NCBI GenBank assembly: GCA_038380435.1
Contig: JAWZYU010000019.1
Span: 21,415,801 to 21,479,800 of the forward strand
Source: Ryuthela nishihirai
Taxonomy: Eukaryota; Arthropoda; Arachnida; Araneae; Heptathelidae
Length of the DNA: 64,000 nt
Reading direction: 5' to 3'
The notes below the pieces were generated by a model. It was given only the letters and a program-made list of their open reading frames with translations. It ran no database searches and was not told the DNA's origin. Within the stretch, counting starts at the first letter, position 1, and each line of letters begins with the position of its first letter. This document shows positions 1-51,125 of the stretch, piece by piece. The position numbers and the translations under genes were made by a program.

Positions 1-27
1 AAATATAACAAACGAGGTAAATCATTA

Positions 28-1251
28 TACACTGAAGTGCCATTGAATTAGGGATAGGAGACGTTATCCAAATTCAGTACCGCAAGTCCCGCATTTGCGC
101 GCATGAATGGCTGAAACTCTGGTCATATATAGCAGTCAGCTTTGGCTTCCCCAAGCATTCGTCGTGAGTAGCGTAATGGGAAAGGCACGGAATTTAGACG
201 CATTTGACAAAGAGCAGATCTTAGGTGCCCGACGGACGGGACACTCGATCTCCGAAATTGCCAACGAACTTGAATTTTCTCGTACGACAGTTTCAAGAGT
301 GTTCTGGGAATATGAAAATTCCGACAAAAAATCTAGCACCCAGACAAACTGCGAAGGATGACAACCAGCCTTAATGATTGTGGTCTTCGCCGTCTGACCC
401 ACATCGTACCGATCGATAGGGGCCAGGTATTATCTGAAATCACCTCCCATCTGAACGTGGGTTCCAGCCGGGAAGTCAGTGCATGGACCATACAGTGCTC
501 ACTTCATTGTCTCGACTTCGGGAGCTGGCAACCTACGAGAGTCCCACTTCTAATGGCATGACACCAGGCTCAATGCCTTGCCTGGGCTAAAGAATATCGA
601 AACTGGACCATCGAAAATTGGCAACGGATAACCTGGAGTGATGAATTCCGATTTAAACTTCATCAAGCCAATGGGAGACTGAAAGTTTGGCGCCAACCCC
701 ATGAAGCTATGGATCCTGCATGTCAGGTCGGAACAGTACAAGCTGGTGGTGGCTCAGTGATGGCCTGGGGTGTCTTCAGTTGGACGTCTGTGAGACCTTT
801 GGTACGTGTACCGATGGCTCTCACTGCATCCCGGTATGTAGAACTTATGGCTGACCATTTACACCCATTTATGATCATCATGCATCCCAATGGAGATAGC
901 GTCTACCAGCAAGACAACTGTTCACCTCAAAGGTCCAGGTTGGTTACTGCATGGTTGCAGGAGCATTCTGCTGACTTTGAAATAATGAATTGACCACCTA
1001 GAAGCCCAGATTTAAATCCCATCTAAAATCTTTGGGATACCGTCGAGCAGAGTGTTCGCACCCATGTCCCATCAGCGACAACCTTGAAAGAATTGTGGAC
1101 AGCTCTGGAGAATGCATGGGTCGCCATACCTGTGGAACATTAACGAAAGTTTGTGGAGTCCTTGCCTTGTTGTGTGGCATCCATTATCAGGGCCAGGGGA
1201 GTCCAACACATTACTAGGATACTATCCCTAATTCAATGGCACTTCAGTGTA
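28..1251 (+). mobile_element. Tc1-like DNA transposon, decayed
   Basis: Both ends carry the same inverted repeat (about 30 bp beginning TACACTGAAGTGCC), and each end abuts a TA, the target duplication of Tc1/mariner elements (26-27 and 1252-1253). Inside is a degenerate Tc1 transposase read in several frames: an N-terminal helix-turn-helix part from about 107 (motif DKEQILGARRTG), then WRQPHEAMDP, then the second catalytic Asp in YQQDN. The sequence then reads PPRSPDLNPI, stop, NLW. The stop at 1024-1026 (TAA) sits where the family has its catalytic Glu, and a TGA at 991-993 replaces a likely Arg codon (CGA). The copy cannot make an active enzyme. A related copy lies at 34145-35330. Confidence 0.9.
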
Positions 1252-1673
1252 TAACACAAAATAACGAAAGGTCTAAAGACTGGAAAATAAGTTATGTGAT
1301 AACTCTTGTTTAATTGATAGAGTGATGATTGCATTTTTTAGAGGGACTTGTCATCCGTGCTGTAGTGGCGAAATCTCTAAAACTTTAGGTCAAGTGTCAA
1401 GTTTTCAGAGAAGACTTGTCTCTGAGGCTCACTCCTACGTAGGTAAGGTGCGTATATAGTTTCGCTACAGGAATAGATTGAAAACTAAACTTGGCCAGGA
1501 TTGTACTCATTTAAGCGTAAAATTTAACCACTATCGACTAGACCAGAGTGGTCCAACCCGCAGTCCTTGTACTAATTAGGGTGGCCCTCTTCTCTTGTAC
1601 GGTTTTCATTAATAGAAGCTAAACCAATAGCATAATTTAAAAATTGGGGTATTGTGTAGATAAGTAAATCTTT

Positions 1674-3621
1674 GGACTCTCTCCTTTGCCTCCTTGGTGA
1701 ACAGACGTGTTTTCGCTTCGCTCCTGAAGTTGCCGGGCCGCCAGCCATGGACGTCAACAATGCACTCAACGATGAACGTCTAGCATGGTCTTTCAAAGTG
1801 CGCCATTCAAACGTGAAATTCAATACGTTGATTCAGCATGTTGCTGATAAATATGGATCCGAAAATGTCGACTTCGCTCAGAAGTTAACAAACGCTACAA
1901 CTGTGATCACATTCAAGAATGAAATTAGTGCAGACAGCTTCGCTTCTTCAACAAAGTTCTGTCTGGATAACATTTGGATTACCTCTGCACGACTGGCGCT
2001 ACCAACCAGGTCAGTATTCATCTCCAAACTTCCCTTTTTCATTTCACATTGCGACATTATATCAGTTCTAGAGTCCTTCGGGAAAGTTTTGGACTGCAGA
2101 GATGAATTCTTCACTTCACCGGGCTTGGAGTCTATCAGGACTGGTACTAAAATTGTTTCTATGCAAATGTCTAAACCTCTGCCAAACTTCATCAAAGTAG
2201 GCAGCTTCACTGCTACAGTGTGGTTTAGAGGCATTACCAAACTCTGTAAATGGTGTAAATCCCAGGAACACTTAGTCAAGGACTGTGAACTCTTTGCTAA
2301 GGTCTTAAATTCTAAATCTACTCCAGTTCCTAAGCCACAGGTTCTTCAAAATGTTAAATCGGTGGTTGTACCAGTTTTAAATTCTACTACTGAAAAGTGC
2401 CAGGTTGACACAACTGTTTCGATGTCTTCCCAGAAAAGGAAAAACATCTCCCCTGTGTCTACGCCTACTTCTAGTGAAAATGTTCCTGTTGTGGACTTTT
2501 CCAAGTCAAAAGTGCCTAAAATTCAAATTAAAGCTAACCTCAGTCTCGCCATTTTGTCTTTCATTCAGAACCGCCTTCCCGAAAATCGCGAAGATTGTGT
2601 TTTGACCGACGAGGACTCACAGGAAACTTTCGATGACTTGCTTGATGTTCTTAAATTCATTGCCAGGCCTTCTTCTGCAGATTCAGTGTGGGAAATACCA
2701 CAATCTTATCTGAAACTCAAGAAAACAGTTACAGAAGAAGGCAAAATTAAAGCTAAATATCGTACTTTTTATCGTGATGCACTTCAATCTTCCCATTTAC
2801 CAGACTCTTTTAGCGTCTGGGATTATTTGAACTGTGTTATTAATGTTATTTAAACTTATCGTGAGCCTTTCCACTTTAAGTTAACTATTTATTATTTATT
2901 TACTTTATTTCTAGTTGAAATAGAGTTTTTCTATGTTTTTTAACGTTAACAATTGTATTTAGTATTGTTAATTTTCTGTCTTCCATCTTTTTTCCTTCTT
3001 AGCCAATCCCAAAATTTCTCTCTTCTGATTGGCTGAGACTTTTTCTCTCAGAATCCTGTCCAAATTGAATGCTGTCTTCGATTAGGCTAACGTATCTGTA
3101 TTTCTTCATTTAGGCCTTTCATTTCTCTCCACCGTACGTGGCCATTTTTAATTTAAATTCTAAATTTAATTTTTTATTCTTTTCTATTCTTTTTCTCTCT
3201 TATTTACAGTGTTATGATTTACTCATCTAGTTTTGATGGGTACGTCACTCTCTTCCTCTCTGCCGTTTGGCATTCCCTCTTTGCTCCTCGAGCTCAGAGT
3301 TTCTACTAGTCAACACAACTTTCGATCGGGATGTGACGAATTCCAAATTCTTCCCCCATTTTCGGTTCTCTAATTTTTAAAATTGAACTCCAATGTTGAG
3401 CAGCTGGGGAGGTTCCCCTTCTGCACATCTAAGGTACTTATTTTTTAATTTTTATTTATTATATTAAGGTAAATAAATTTTACATGGTGACTGAATTGCA
3501 TATTTCTTATCCAGTGTGTATTTATGGCAAACCAGTGATATGGCCTGTTTGAATAGGCCCCCCGGCATGGGGAGGTCTTACAGTAAGGCCAGGGAAGTAG
3601 AAAGGTTTAATCATCATCATC
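1674..3621 (+). mobile_element. Non-LTR-type retroelement encoding only a gag-like ORF1
   Basis: A direct repeat of 14 bp (ATAAGTAAATCTTT) flanks it exactly at 1660-1673 and 3622-3635, and the right end is a short TCATCAT microsatellite tail. That is the signature of target-primed reverse transcription. The 1.95 kb unit holds one intact reading frame (1747-2853) and a long pyrimidine-rich 3' region, with no endonuclease or reverse transcriptase. It therefore looks like a complete non-autonomous element that needs enzymes from another element, inserted in the left part of the hAT transposon. The family affiliation is unknown to me. Confidence 0.8.
1747..2853 (+). CDS. Gag-like ORF1 protein with CCHC zinc knuckle
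   Basis: This is a 368-codon uninterrupted frame. I start it at the ATG at 1747 (GCCATGG, a good initiation context) rather than at an upstream non-ATG codon. The middle of the protein (about residues 85-185) looks like the RRM-like/gag-like domain of retroelement ORF1 proteins. It is followed by a zinc knuckle of the form CX2CX4HX4C (C-KW-C-KSQE-H-LVKD-C). A Ser/Thr/Lys-rich linker with several basic clusters follows, and then a C-terminal domain of about 105 residues that I do not recognise. The role by family would be RNA binding and packaging of the element transcript. The frame is intact while the hAT host around it is full of stops, which suggests a young insertion or selection. An alternative is a domesticated ZCCHC3-like gene, but the flanking target duplication argues against that. 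Confidence 0.75.
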   Translation: MDVNNALNDERLAWSFKVRHSNVKFNTLIQHVADKYGSENVDFAQKLTNATTVITFKNEISADSFASSTKFCLDNIWITSARLALPTRSVFISKLPFFISHCDIISVLESFGKVLDCRDEFFTSPGLESIRTGTKIVSMQMSKPLPNFIKVGSFTATVWFRGITKLCKWCKSQEHLVKDCELFAKVLNSKSTPVPKPQVLQNVKSVVVPVLNSTTEKCQVDTTVSMSSQKRKNISPVSTPTSSENVPVVDFSKSKVPKIQIKANLSLAILSFIQNRLPENREDCVLTDEDSQETFDDLLDVLKFIARPSSADSVWEIPQSYLKLKKTVTEEGKIKAKYRTFYRDALQSSHLPDSFSVWDYLNCVINVI

Positions 3622-3864
3622 ATAAGTAAATCTTTTCTGAAAGTTCTATAGTTTCCGTTAGATGGCAGTAAAAAAGAGTATTTTTCTCTTCCTAGAGATG
3701 GCAGCACCTTGCAACAGTTATGTCTGTTTTCGCAATTAAACTACGGCAGACTCGATACCACTTTTCGTTCTTCCAAAGACGTTGTTTTTAACTCGGTATT
3801 CTTCTTAAGCGTGGTTGTCGTATCGAGTTGACCGTGCTTTAACGGCTTTTCACTGTAATTCAAA

Positions 3865-5655
3865 ATGTCGGAACCAAAGAAACGCCGCTTTTTAAAAGAA
3901 AAACGATAATTTCAGTTTAAGTGACAAGAAAACTACTTTTTTGTTGAACATAACGTAAACCACAATTTGTTATTTGTTCCCAAGTTTTAAGTATTTCAAA
4001 GGAATACAATGTAAGCAGACACTATACTAGTCTGCATAAAACAAAATATGATAAATACCAAGGAGCTACAAGGAGTAGTGTGTTTCCTGATTTGAAGCAG
4101 AATCTAACTAAGCAGTAGAATATTTTTCAGCAGCCAGCAAACACCGCGGGTTTGGCGGTTAACACCGCGGGTTATTTTTTTTATAAGTTATGTTTAGAGC
4201 TAGTAAAAAAGCAAAAAAACTTTCAGAGATGGCGAGCTCATTTAAAGATGTGCTGTGAAAATGGTATCTGCCTTTGGAGACAATAAGATGGTTAAAAACT
4301 TTGAAACGGTTTTCTTGTCCCATCAGACAGTAAATAGAAGAGTTTATGAAATGGGAAGTAAGTTTCAGCTACTCTCCGTGATATTATGTTCAATTGTGAA
4401 TGCTACTCCCTAGCTGTAGACGAGAGCACAGATATAACTAATATCAGTCAGCTTCTTATTTTTGTCAGAACAATAAACTCTTAATTTCAAATTCACGAAG
4501 AACTTTTGAAACTACATGCATTAGAAACCAGCACCAAAGGTACTGACATATTTAACGCATTGAATAGTACAGTTTCTCAGTTTGGAGGCTTTGGGAAATG
4601 CTCTGGCATTGCAACAGATGGAGCTAAAGCAATGGTTGGCCATAAAACTGGATTAGTAGGACTTGTCAAAGAAAAAGGAATAAATTGCTTGTTCCTTCAC
4701 TCCATTATCCATCAGGAGGCACTCTGTGGAAAAATTATAAAAATCAGTGACACTATGACAACAGTTGTAAATATTGTAAATTTAATAAGGGGAGGCAAGA
4801 AAGCTCAAAGACACAGAGTATTTATTGCATTCTTGGATGCTTTGGATGCTGAATATGGTGACATTTCATTGCATTGTGAAGTGCGCTGGCTTAGTGCTGG
4901 AAATCGTTTGCAAAAATTCTTTGGGTTAAGGAATGAAATTTTTGCCTTTCTCAGGAATAAAAATATTGGAAATGAATATGTAGATATGCTGAAAGGCAAG
5001 AAATTCATACAAACACTTGACTTCTTGATTGATTTAACATCTCAACTGAATGCTTTAAATCTGAAATTGCAAGGTAGAAAACAAAATATCTCTCAGCTTT
5101 TTGGACATATTGAAGGATTCCGTACGAAACTTATTGTAATGCAAAATGCATTAAAAGCAAATAACACAGTACACTTCCCATCTTGCCACACATTTCAGTG
5201 AGTTTCATGAAATAATATGTGATATAAAGGAGGAGTTCCAGACAAGATTCAAAGATTTTGATGCCCAGAAGCCAAAACTTTCACTGTTTAACAACCCCAT
5301 GGAGACTGAAGTGAGCCAGAAATCCTCTGACCTTAAAATGGAGATTTGTGATCTTCAGACAGATCCATTCTTCCAAGTCAAAAAGTGTGATATTCCTGAG
5401 GACTTCTGGAGACTCTTAACAAAAGACCGTTTTCCCAGATTACATAAATTTTCAGTTGAAATACTATCATTATTTGGAAGTACATAGTGTGTGAAAGTGA
5501 TTTTTTTTTTTTCAGCTTTAAAAGCTATTAAATCAAAAACTAGAAATCGCATTGAAAGTGCTTCACTGGAATTCTTTCTGAGACTTTCCTTTACAGAACT
5601 TAGAGTAGACATTGAGAAACTTGTTTCAGATAAGCAGTGCCAATCCTCACCTTAA
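3865..5655 (+). pseudogene. hAT transposase (GTF2IRD2/ZBED-like), degenerate
   Basis: The frame begins with ATG at 3865 (MSEPKKRR) but quickly meets stops. Traces of a BED-type zinc finger region follow. The longest open piece is 4506-5201 (231 codons). It contains a TDGAKAM motif of the RNase-H-like core and CEVRWLSAGN, typical of the hAT lineage related to GTF2IRD2/ZBED5-like proteins. A second piece at about 5299-5640 is the C-terminal hAT dimerisation region (FPRLHKFSVEILSLFGST, then DIEKLVSDKQCQ). At least three frame breaks separate these parts. It lies inside the hAT termini at 1544/5866, so it is the transposase of that element and not a host gene. Confidence 0.85.
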
Positions 5656-5874
5656 TTTTCCTAATTACCATGGTGCAGAACAATGAGTAAATTCTTTGAA
5701 CTTTTCATGAATGTTTCTTATTAAATTACTTGTCTGCTTGTTAAACTTGTGTATTATATTTGAATCTAAAATTATTTTTAAACAAATATATTATAGAAGT
5801 GATGGCCGCGCTTCCTTACACTATGTTCTGTTTGGCCCTCAGACAATGAAAGGTTGGACCACACTGGACTAGAC

Positions 5875-6200
5875 GACCCACTTTTCCTAAGATCTAGCAG
5901 TTCACCGTAAAAGACATTCGCAAACCTATCCATCCTAATTAAGCTATACGTTCAACATTATTTATGCAATGCGCTTTATAATCAATTAGCGTCATTATAA
6001 TGCTTTTCGCATCGATAATGTTAACGTAATTCAACTTGCTTTGTGAAGAGTATTTGAATCTATATTTGCACGTATAAACTTGTTTAACATTCAAATTATT
6101 TACAATCAGGATATTAGCAATTTCTCAAAATGATGTCGTTTTCTCTTGGTCGTATTGAACTATAAACAGGGAATTACCTTTATTACTTTTGTTAGAATAA
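5875..6200. other. Unannotated A+T-rich DNA
   Basis: I see no coding or repeat signal here. This lies beyond the hAT target duplication and downstream of the last recognised ALDH3 exon. Confidence 0.4.
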
Positions 6201-6640
6201 CATGGCCGTCGGCATGGGGGGGAAAAGAGGAACCCCTCCCCTGGAAATAAATGATCGAAAACTGAGTTTATGTTAAATAACATCAGATATATACCAAAGA
6301 TAGATTTATTTAGATTTTTTTTCTTTTAAGTAATGTAATTTTTTCAACTTTTTTTTATTTCTGAAGCATATCATTTATTTTTATTTTTTATGAAAATTTT
6401 TTCACTAATAACGATAAGATCCTTCTTTCTTTTGTTTTCTGGCATCCTCAGTTATTACGATGCATTCATGATTGCTTATTTGAAATTGCATTCATTAATG
6501 AATGACTGGATATAAATATCACATTGATTTGTTTCCCCTCCTAGAAATATTTGCATGTCCCTGACGTAAATTTCCTCCCCACCCAAGAAAATTTTTTTTT
6601 GCTATATCCCGGGAAAATTCTTGCCGGTGCCCATGTTGAA
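6201..6640. mobile_element. MITE-like element with GCCGTCGGCAT / TGCCGGTGCCCAT ends
   Basis: The left end reads ATGGCCGTCGGCATGG and the right end TTGCCGGTGCCCAT, an imperfect inverted pair. The interior is A+T-rich and has no coding potential. A relative of the right end occurs in inverted form at 15056 (ATGGGCGTCGGCAGGAATTTT). The superfamily cannot be assigned without more copies. Confidence 0.5.
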
Positions 6641-7606
6641 TGACATAGAAATATTTAGAAACTACTAACAACTATGCTTCTTAAACTATAGGTCTTTATG
6701 CCTAGAAAAAATAATATGGTAGATTTTTAAGTGTTTTGAATACGAATTATTCCAGAATCAACTACTTTGATATTTATTCCACAAGTTACATTTTGTTGAG
6801 CTGCTTTATGGAACAGCTTTTCAAATTTTAAAGATATTATTTTCTTTGTAAAAATACTAATTTAAAGTTTTCGTTTCCTTTATTCTCTAGCTGTTCCACT
6901 AATAATACATTTGCAGGCTGGTCACCCATGACAGAAACTTTTATTTATTTTTCGGCCTTGCTCTTCGAACAAAACAATTTGATTGACAGAGTTTTTTACG
7001 TGTCTTTTTTTCCCCAAATACTTTGGAAAGTTTTCCCATTCAGGGAGGCTAAATTAAAAAGAAACAAATTCAATTGATATTGAACTTCAGTGATTACACT
7101 TAAAAACTATTTAATCGTTTGTAATTAACGGTGCAAATGAACAGAAAAATAATGCACAATATTCCACATATAATTACCACACATTAAAAGTGTTTATGCA
7201 GAGATAAAGTTTATGGAGGGTTATAAGACTTAGCCTCCTCCACAAAGATTTCAGGGGAAAAGTTATGTAATTTATTTACTTGAATAATTATCTCAAAATG
7301 AGTAACTGAAGCTACATCTGTGTGTCTACAATAAATCCATATTTCTCACCTTTTTTTCAGTGGTGGGACACTTTGTCAGGTTTTGATGCTATCCTGATTA
7401 TATGTTTTAGTTATTTTATGTATATCTTTGTATTTGATTTTGCTCTGTAACTCTTTATGTGAAACTGTCTCCTTTTTCCCACCTCTGGTGAAGGCTATTT
7501 ATGGCTGATGTGTCTTGCTGCAGATTAGCAAGACAGGTTTATTGCACCTGATCGTTGGTGATCGGTCTCTTTCCGGCCTTTTTAAGTGCAGACCAAATAA
7601 CCGTCC
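6641..7606. other. Unannotated intergenic DNA
   Basis: A+T-rich with no open frame of note and no repeat family that I can place. Confidence 0.35.
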
Positions 7607-7618
7607 CATGGGATCGGG

Positions 7619-7859
7619 GTTTGGATTGGATTGGATTATTTTACTTCTGAGCGGCACTTTTATGCACACAATGGGCTAAATGGCCAGGTCACATGGACCC
7701 GAAGGCTCAGAGAAGGTTGGGGGAGGGGAACCTCTGGAATAGCTGTTGGGAGACAGATGGTAGCCTCCCGTCAAGGCCATCCAGCGTGTTCTTTAACGTG
7801 CACAGGGCATGGCTCTCCAGCACACAGGGCCACGGCTTAACGTCCCATCCGACGGACGG
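7619..7859 (-). mobile_element. SINE-1 copy, 5'-truncated
   Basis: On the minus strand this is the 3' two-thirds of the SINE-1 family, with a (TTGGA)n-like tail at its left edge. A 12-bp duplication CATGGGATCGGG flanks it at 7607-7618 and 7860-7871. A truncated 5' end with target duplication is what LINE-machinery retrotransposition produces. Short open frames here on both strands are SINE readings, not genes. Confidence 0.85.
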
Positions 7860-7871
7860 CATGGGATCGGG

Positions 7872-8849
7872 ATGACGGTGCTTGCACGAAGAGGTCGAAC
7901 GGCCCTTCGCCAAGATCAGACAGTTCTTTCTGTACTGGCTTTGAAGGAAGACCTAATACTGAGTCTCCTCGGTGAATAGGCAATTCACGAGTCGAAAGGT
8001 TTTCCTCTTTTAGGTGTGTAGAAGACGCAACCTGTTAAACAATCTGTACACTGTTGTTATTTCACTTCATTGAACGTTTTAGGGGTAAACTTCCTTTGCA
8101 CAAAGCCACTGGATATCTGTATCTCAGTTGAACAATAATACTTCCCCACTATGGGGGAGAAAGGGTCGAGCCACAAGGGCTGACTTTGACCCCGGAGGTC
8201 GGCAGATCTCCAGGCAGTCAAGAAGAAGGCTATTGTGGAACCATTATAGTCAGTAGCCAACGTCAGCCTCACGGAGACATCTCTGTAAATATCTGTAAAT
8301 ATCTGTAAATATCTTCAGAATTAAACCTTTGTTATTGTTATAACTTGGAGTTTGTTATCACTCTTCAATTCTTCGTTCGCATCGACTCTTTAAATTCTTC
8401 GAAAGCCCAATATTAGAAACGAACCACAAGCATATTTTCTTACCTGTGGGGCGCTGTGGATAAATTAAATTCGGCAACACCCAGGAACCGACACACTTCA
8501 TAAATAACGAAAACTTCGCGGAAGTGTGGATGACATTTTTTGCTAAGAAGATATATCTACTCTACCACAGGAAAAAAAATAACTGAATATTTAAGAAAAT
8601 AATAGAAGGAATATTTTTACATTAGGTATGCATTAAATATATGTCTAAATATTCCTATGGATAATAATTTAATAGTTTTCTGGTCTGTTTTCCAAAGGTC
8701 TGTGTGAAAGCGAAAAGATTTCTCACAGACTATTTGATTCCGTATTATAATGGATAGACTCCTATCAGACCTCTATGAGATGTCTTGTTAAGGAGAATTT
8801 TTTGTAAGTCTTTATCGTTGTTTTGGTTTTTTTTACCTTATAGCTGCAT
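7872..8849. other. Unannotated DNA with short tandem repeat
   Basis: Around 8281-8318 the unit ATCTGTAAAT is repeated about three times, next to ATTAAACCTTTGTTATTG. This could be the end of a decayed LTR, but I found no partner. A weak SINE-2 3' fragment lies near 8700-8800. Confidence 0.3.
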
Positions 8850-9040
8850 ATTTTTTGCACACAATGGGCTAAATGGCAAGTCACAAGGACTCCAAGGCTC
8901 AGGTAAAATTGGAGGAAGGGGATGTACTGGACAGTTGTTACAAGACTGAGAAGTCTACTCTCAAGGTCTGGATGACCTTGACATTATTTATGGATGACTT
9001 GACCAGTGTGTCCTTTAACGTGCAGAGAGAGGTTGTCTCA
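8850..9040 (-). mobile_element. SINE-1 fragment, old and diverged
   Basis: It carries the minus-strand signature of SINE-1 (GCACACAATGGGCTAAATGG, then CCTTTAACGTGCA) with many substitutions and small indels. It lacks the tRNA head. Confidence 0.7.
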
Positions 9041-9073
9041 ATAGGTTGCACGCTCATATTCTACTATTCCCAG

Positions 9074-9525
9074 GCCAGCATTTAGATTTATCTCTGCTAA
9101 ATTCTTTCTGTCCCATGGCTGAGTGGTTAGCGCACTTGGCTACTGATCTAAGGGACCTGGGTTCGAGCCCCGGGTAAGGCATGCATATATGTATAGTTTT
9201 TCTGCTGAGGTCCCGCCATTCTCTCAGACCTTCTACTATGGTGTGTAAACTGACAATCTCTTGTCAAACCTCTGTGGCAAGCAGCTGCTTGAGGGGGTAT
9301 TTATTTATTTATTTTAAACCCCCACCCAGCCTTTGGTCAAAAAACAGACACCGCTGAGCTTGGAAAGACTGCCATCCGTCAGAAGGGACATAAAGTAGTG
9401 TCTCCATATACAGAACAATCTATGTACATGCTAAAGAACACACTGGATGGCTTTGACGAGTTACCGCGATCTGTCTCCTAACAGCTGACCAATGGATCCT
9501 CTTCCAGAACCTTCTCTGAAAATAT
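9074..9525 (+). mobile_element. SINE-1 body split by a SINE-2 insertion
   Basis: The SINE-1 segment GCATTTAGATTTATCTCTG stops near 9105 and resumes at about 9323 with CCCACCCAGCC..GTCA. The 217 bp between are a SINE-2 copy. The body continues to TCCAGAACCTTCTCTGA near 9525. SINE-2 therefore inserted after SINE-1 at this site. Confidence 0.75.
9106..9322 (+). mobile_element. SINE-2 copy (tRNA-Leu/Ser-like head), nested in SINE-1
   Basis: The head has A-box TGGCTGAGTGGTTAGCGCAC and B-box GGTTCGAGCCCCGG, internal RNA polymerase III promoter boxes. A conserved body follows (TTTTTCTGCTGAGGTCC..CAAGCAGCTGCTTGAGGGGG) with a TATTTATTT tail. The family is about 210 bp here. Confidence 0.85.
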
Positions 9526-9920
9526 AACTAGAACATTTCCATGACATGGTGTTTTTGCACGACGCATCATGTGCATACTATACTACTTGTCACCCGTGTA
9601 CTTTGATTTTCTCGATATCTACAAGTCGTAGAGATTTTCAGCTTTACCATCGCAGTCGTGCTTGCACCCGATGTCATTGCATACCACCCTTGTTATGTGA
9701 TCTTCTGTTGTGTAATCATTACCATAAAGTACGTTTGGTTGTAGGCGAATGTGACATCAGTCTTTAGACTTGTTTTCCTTGGAAACTATTGTTCACGAGG
9801 CATAGTTCTTTGAGCATATTTGATCTTCTCACGAAGAGAGAAAACTTTATGTTTTTCTTTATGTTCACTATTTCGACTCCTTGTCGCCACATATAGTAAC
9901 TGGAGTCCTTGAGCTCCATT
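9526..9920. other. Unannotated DNA
   Basis: No exon, RNA gene or repeat recognised. A 73-codon open frame at 9546-9767 has no motif and no repeat of its reading elsewhere. Confidence 0.3.
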
Positions 9921-9932
9921 CCTTGTCTTACC

Positions 9933-10317
9933 TGGGGCGGGGGTGGCTCAGTTGGTAGCGCGCCAGGCTCGTAATCTGTAGTTCCCAGGTTCGAGTCCCA
10001 GCTGGGTCAGCGTTGAGATTTTTCTTCGCAAAATTCCCCACCCTGCCCACGGTCAGTAGTGGACACCGATGAGCTAGGAAAGGCTGCCGTCCGTCGGATG
10101 GGACGTTAAGCCGTGGCCCCGTGTGTGGGAGAGACATACCCTGTGCACATTAAAGAACACACTGGATGGCCTAGACGGGAGGCTACCATCTGTCTCCCAA
10201 CAGCTGTTCCAGTGGGTCCCCTCCCCCAACCTTCTCTGAGCCTTCGGGGTCCATGTGACCTGGCCATTTAGCCCATGGTGTGCAAAAAAGTGCCGCTCAG
10301 AGGTAAAACAACCCAAC
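9933..10317 (+). mobile_element. SINE-1 full-length copy
   Basis: 385 bp, flanked by the perfect 12-bp duplication CCTTGTCTTACC (9921-9932, 10318-10329). The head has A-box TGGCTCAGTTGGTAGCGCGC and B-box GGTTCGAGTCCCAG. The body ends with GCCGCTCAGAGGTAAAACA and a CAACCC tail. It is a good reference copy for the family. The 69- and 80-codon minus-strand frames are its antisense. Confidence 0.93.
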
Positions 10318-10329
10318 CCTTGTCTTACC

Positions 10330-10786
10330 AGTTCGTAATCCGAGGTTCACTCATTTGAACCTTCGCCATCTGATAAGAGGACAATAGCGTAATTATAATG
10401 TGTGACGTCACCAGGGCCTAGGCATTTCCCTATCCTTCCTAATCCTTAAAAACAATTACTTTGAAGGACTCATGAATGACCCAGGTCTATTTCCCCTTTA
10501 ATCAGTCTCCACCCGATTTAGGGCGTAACTAAATCATAATTCTGTCGTCAAACAAATTCATTTTTCGGTGTTGTAGTGAACTTTTCACTACTGATAATAC
10601 TTCTCAATTTCTTGATGAACTCTAATATTGGTCCACTGGGATACAAAGGAATTCATGGAATTGTTTTTGGAATTAAGTGTTGGTGATTCTCAGATAGAAA
10701 AACTTTAGTTCACATTCAGTATTTATCCATAAAATTCATATAATATTTAATTAACTTTAATGACAGAGAAAGGTTCTAATACTTAC
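10330..10786. other. DNA downstream of the last recognised ALDH3 exon
   Basis: If the last exon is read through its donor site, this stretch (minus strand) would hold the 3' UTR. If it is spliced, it is intron. No strong polyadenylation context was identified, although TTAATTAAC and A-rich runs are present near 10740. Confidence 0.3.

Positions 10787-51125
<40,339 letters not shown>

Larger units (their letters stand above)
1544..5866 (+). mobile_element. hAT-superfamily DNA transposon with nested insertion
   Basis: The termini are inverted repeats CAGAGTGGTCCAACC (left) and the complement of CAGTGTGGTCCAACC (right), flanked by a perfect 8-bp duplication GACTAGAC at 1536-1543 and 5867-5874. 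An 8-bp duplication and a CAG-starting terminal repeat are the hAT signature. About 2 kb of the 4.3 kb is a later retroelement insertion (1674-3621), so the hAT itself was about 2.36 kb. The transposase is described separately. Confidence 0.9.

Noticed and set aside
8270..8520. Possible LTR (CTGTAAATATCT repeats, then TTAAACC..TTGTTATTG)
   Set aside because: No TG..CA ends, no second LTR, and no primer-binding or protease/polymerase sequence nearby.
9933..10010. tRNA gene suggested by A and B boxes
   Set aside because: The boxes belong to a SINE-1 head repeated many times here; the acceptor stem does not pair and the SINE body follows directly. The same applies to all SINE-1 and SINE-2 heads.
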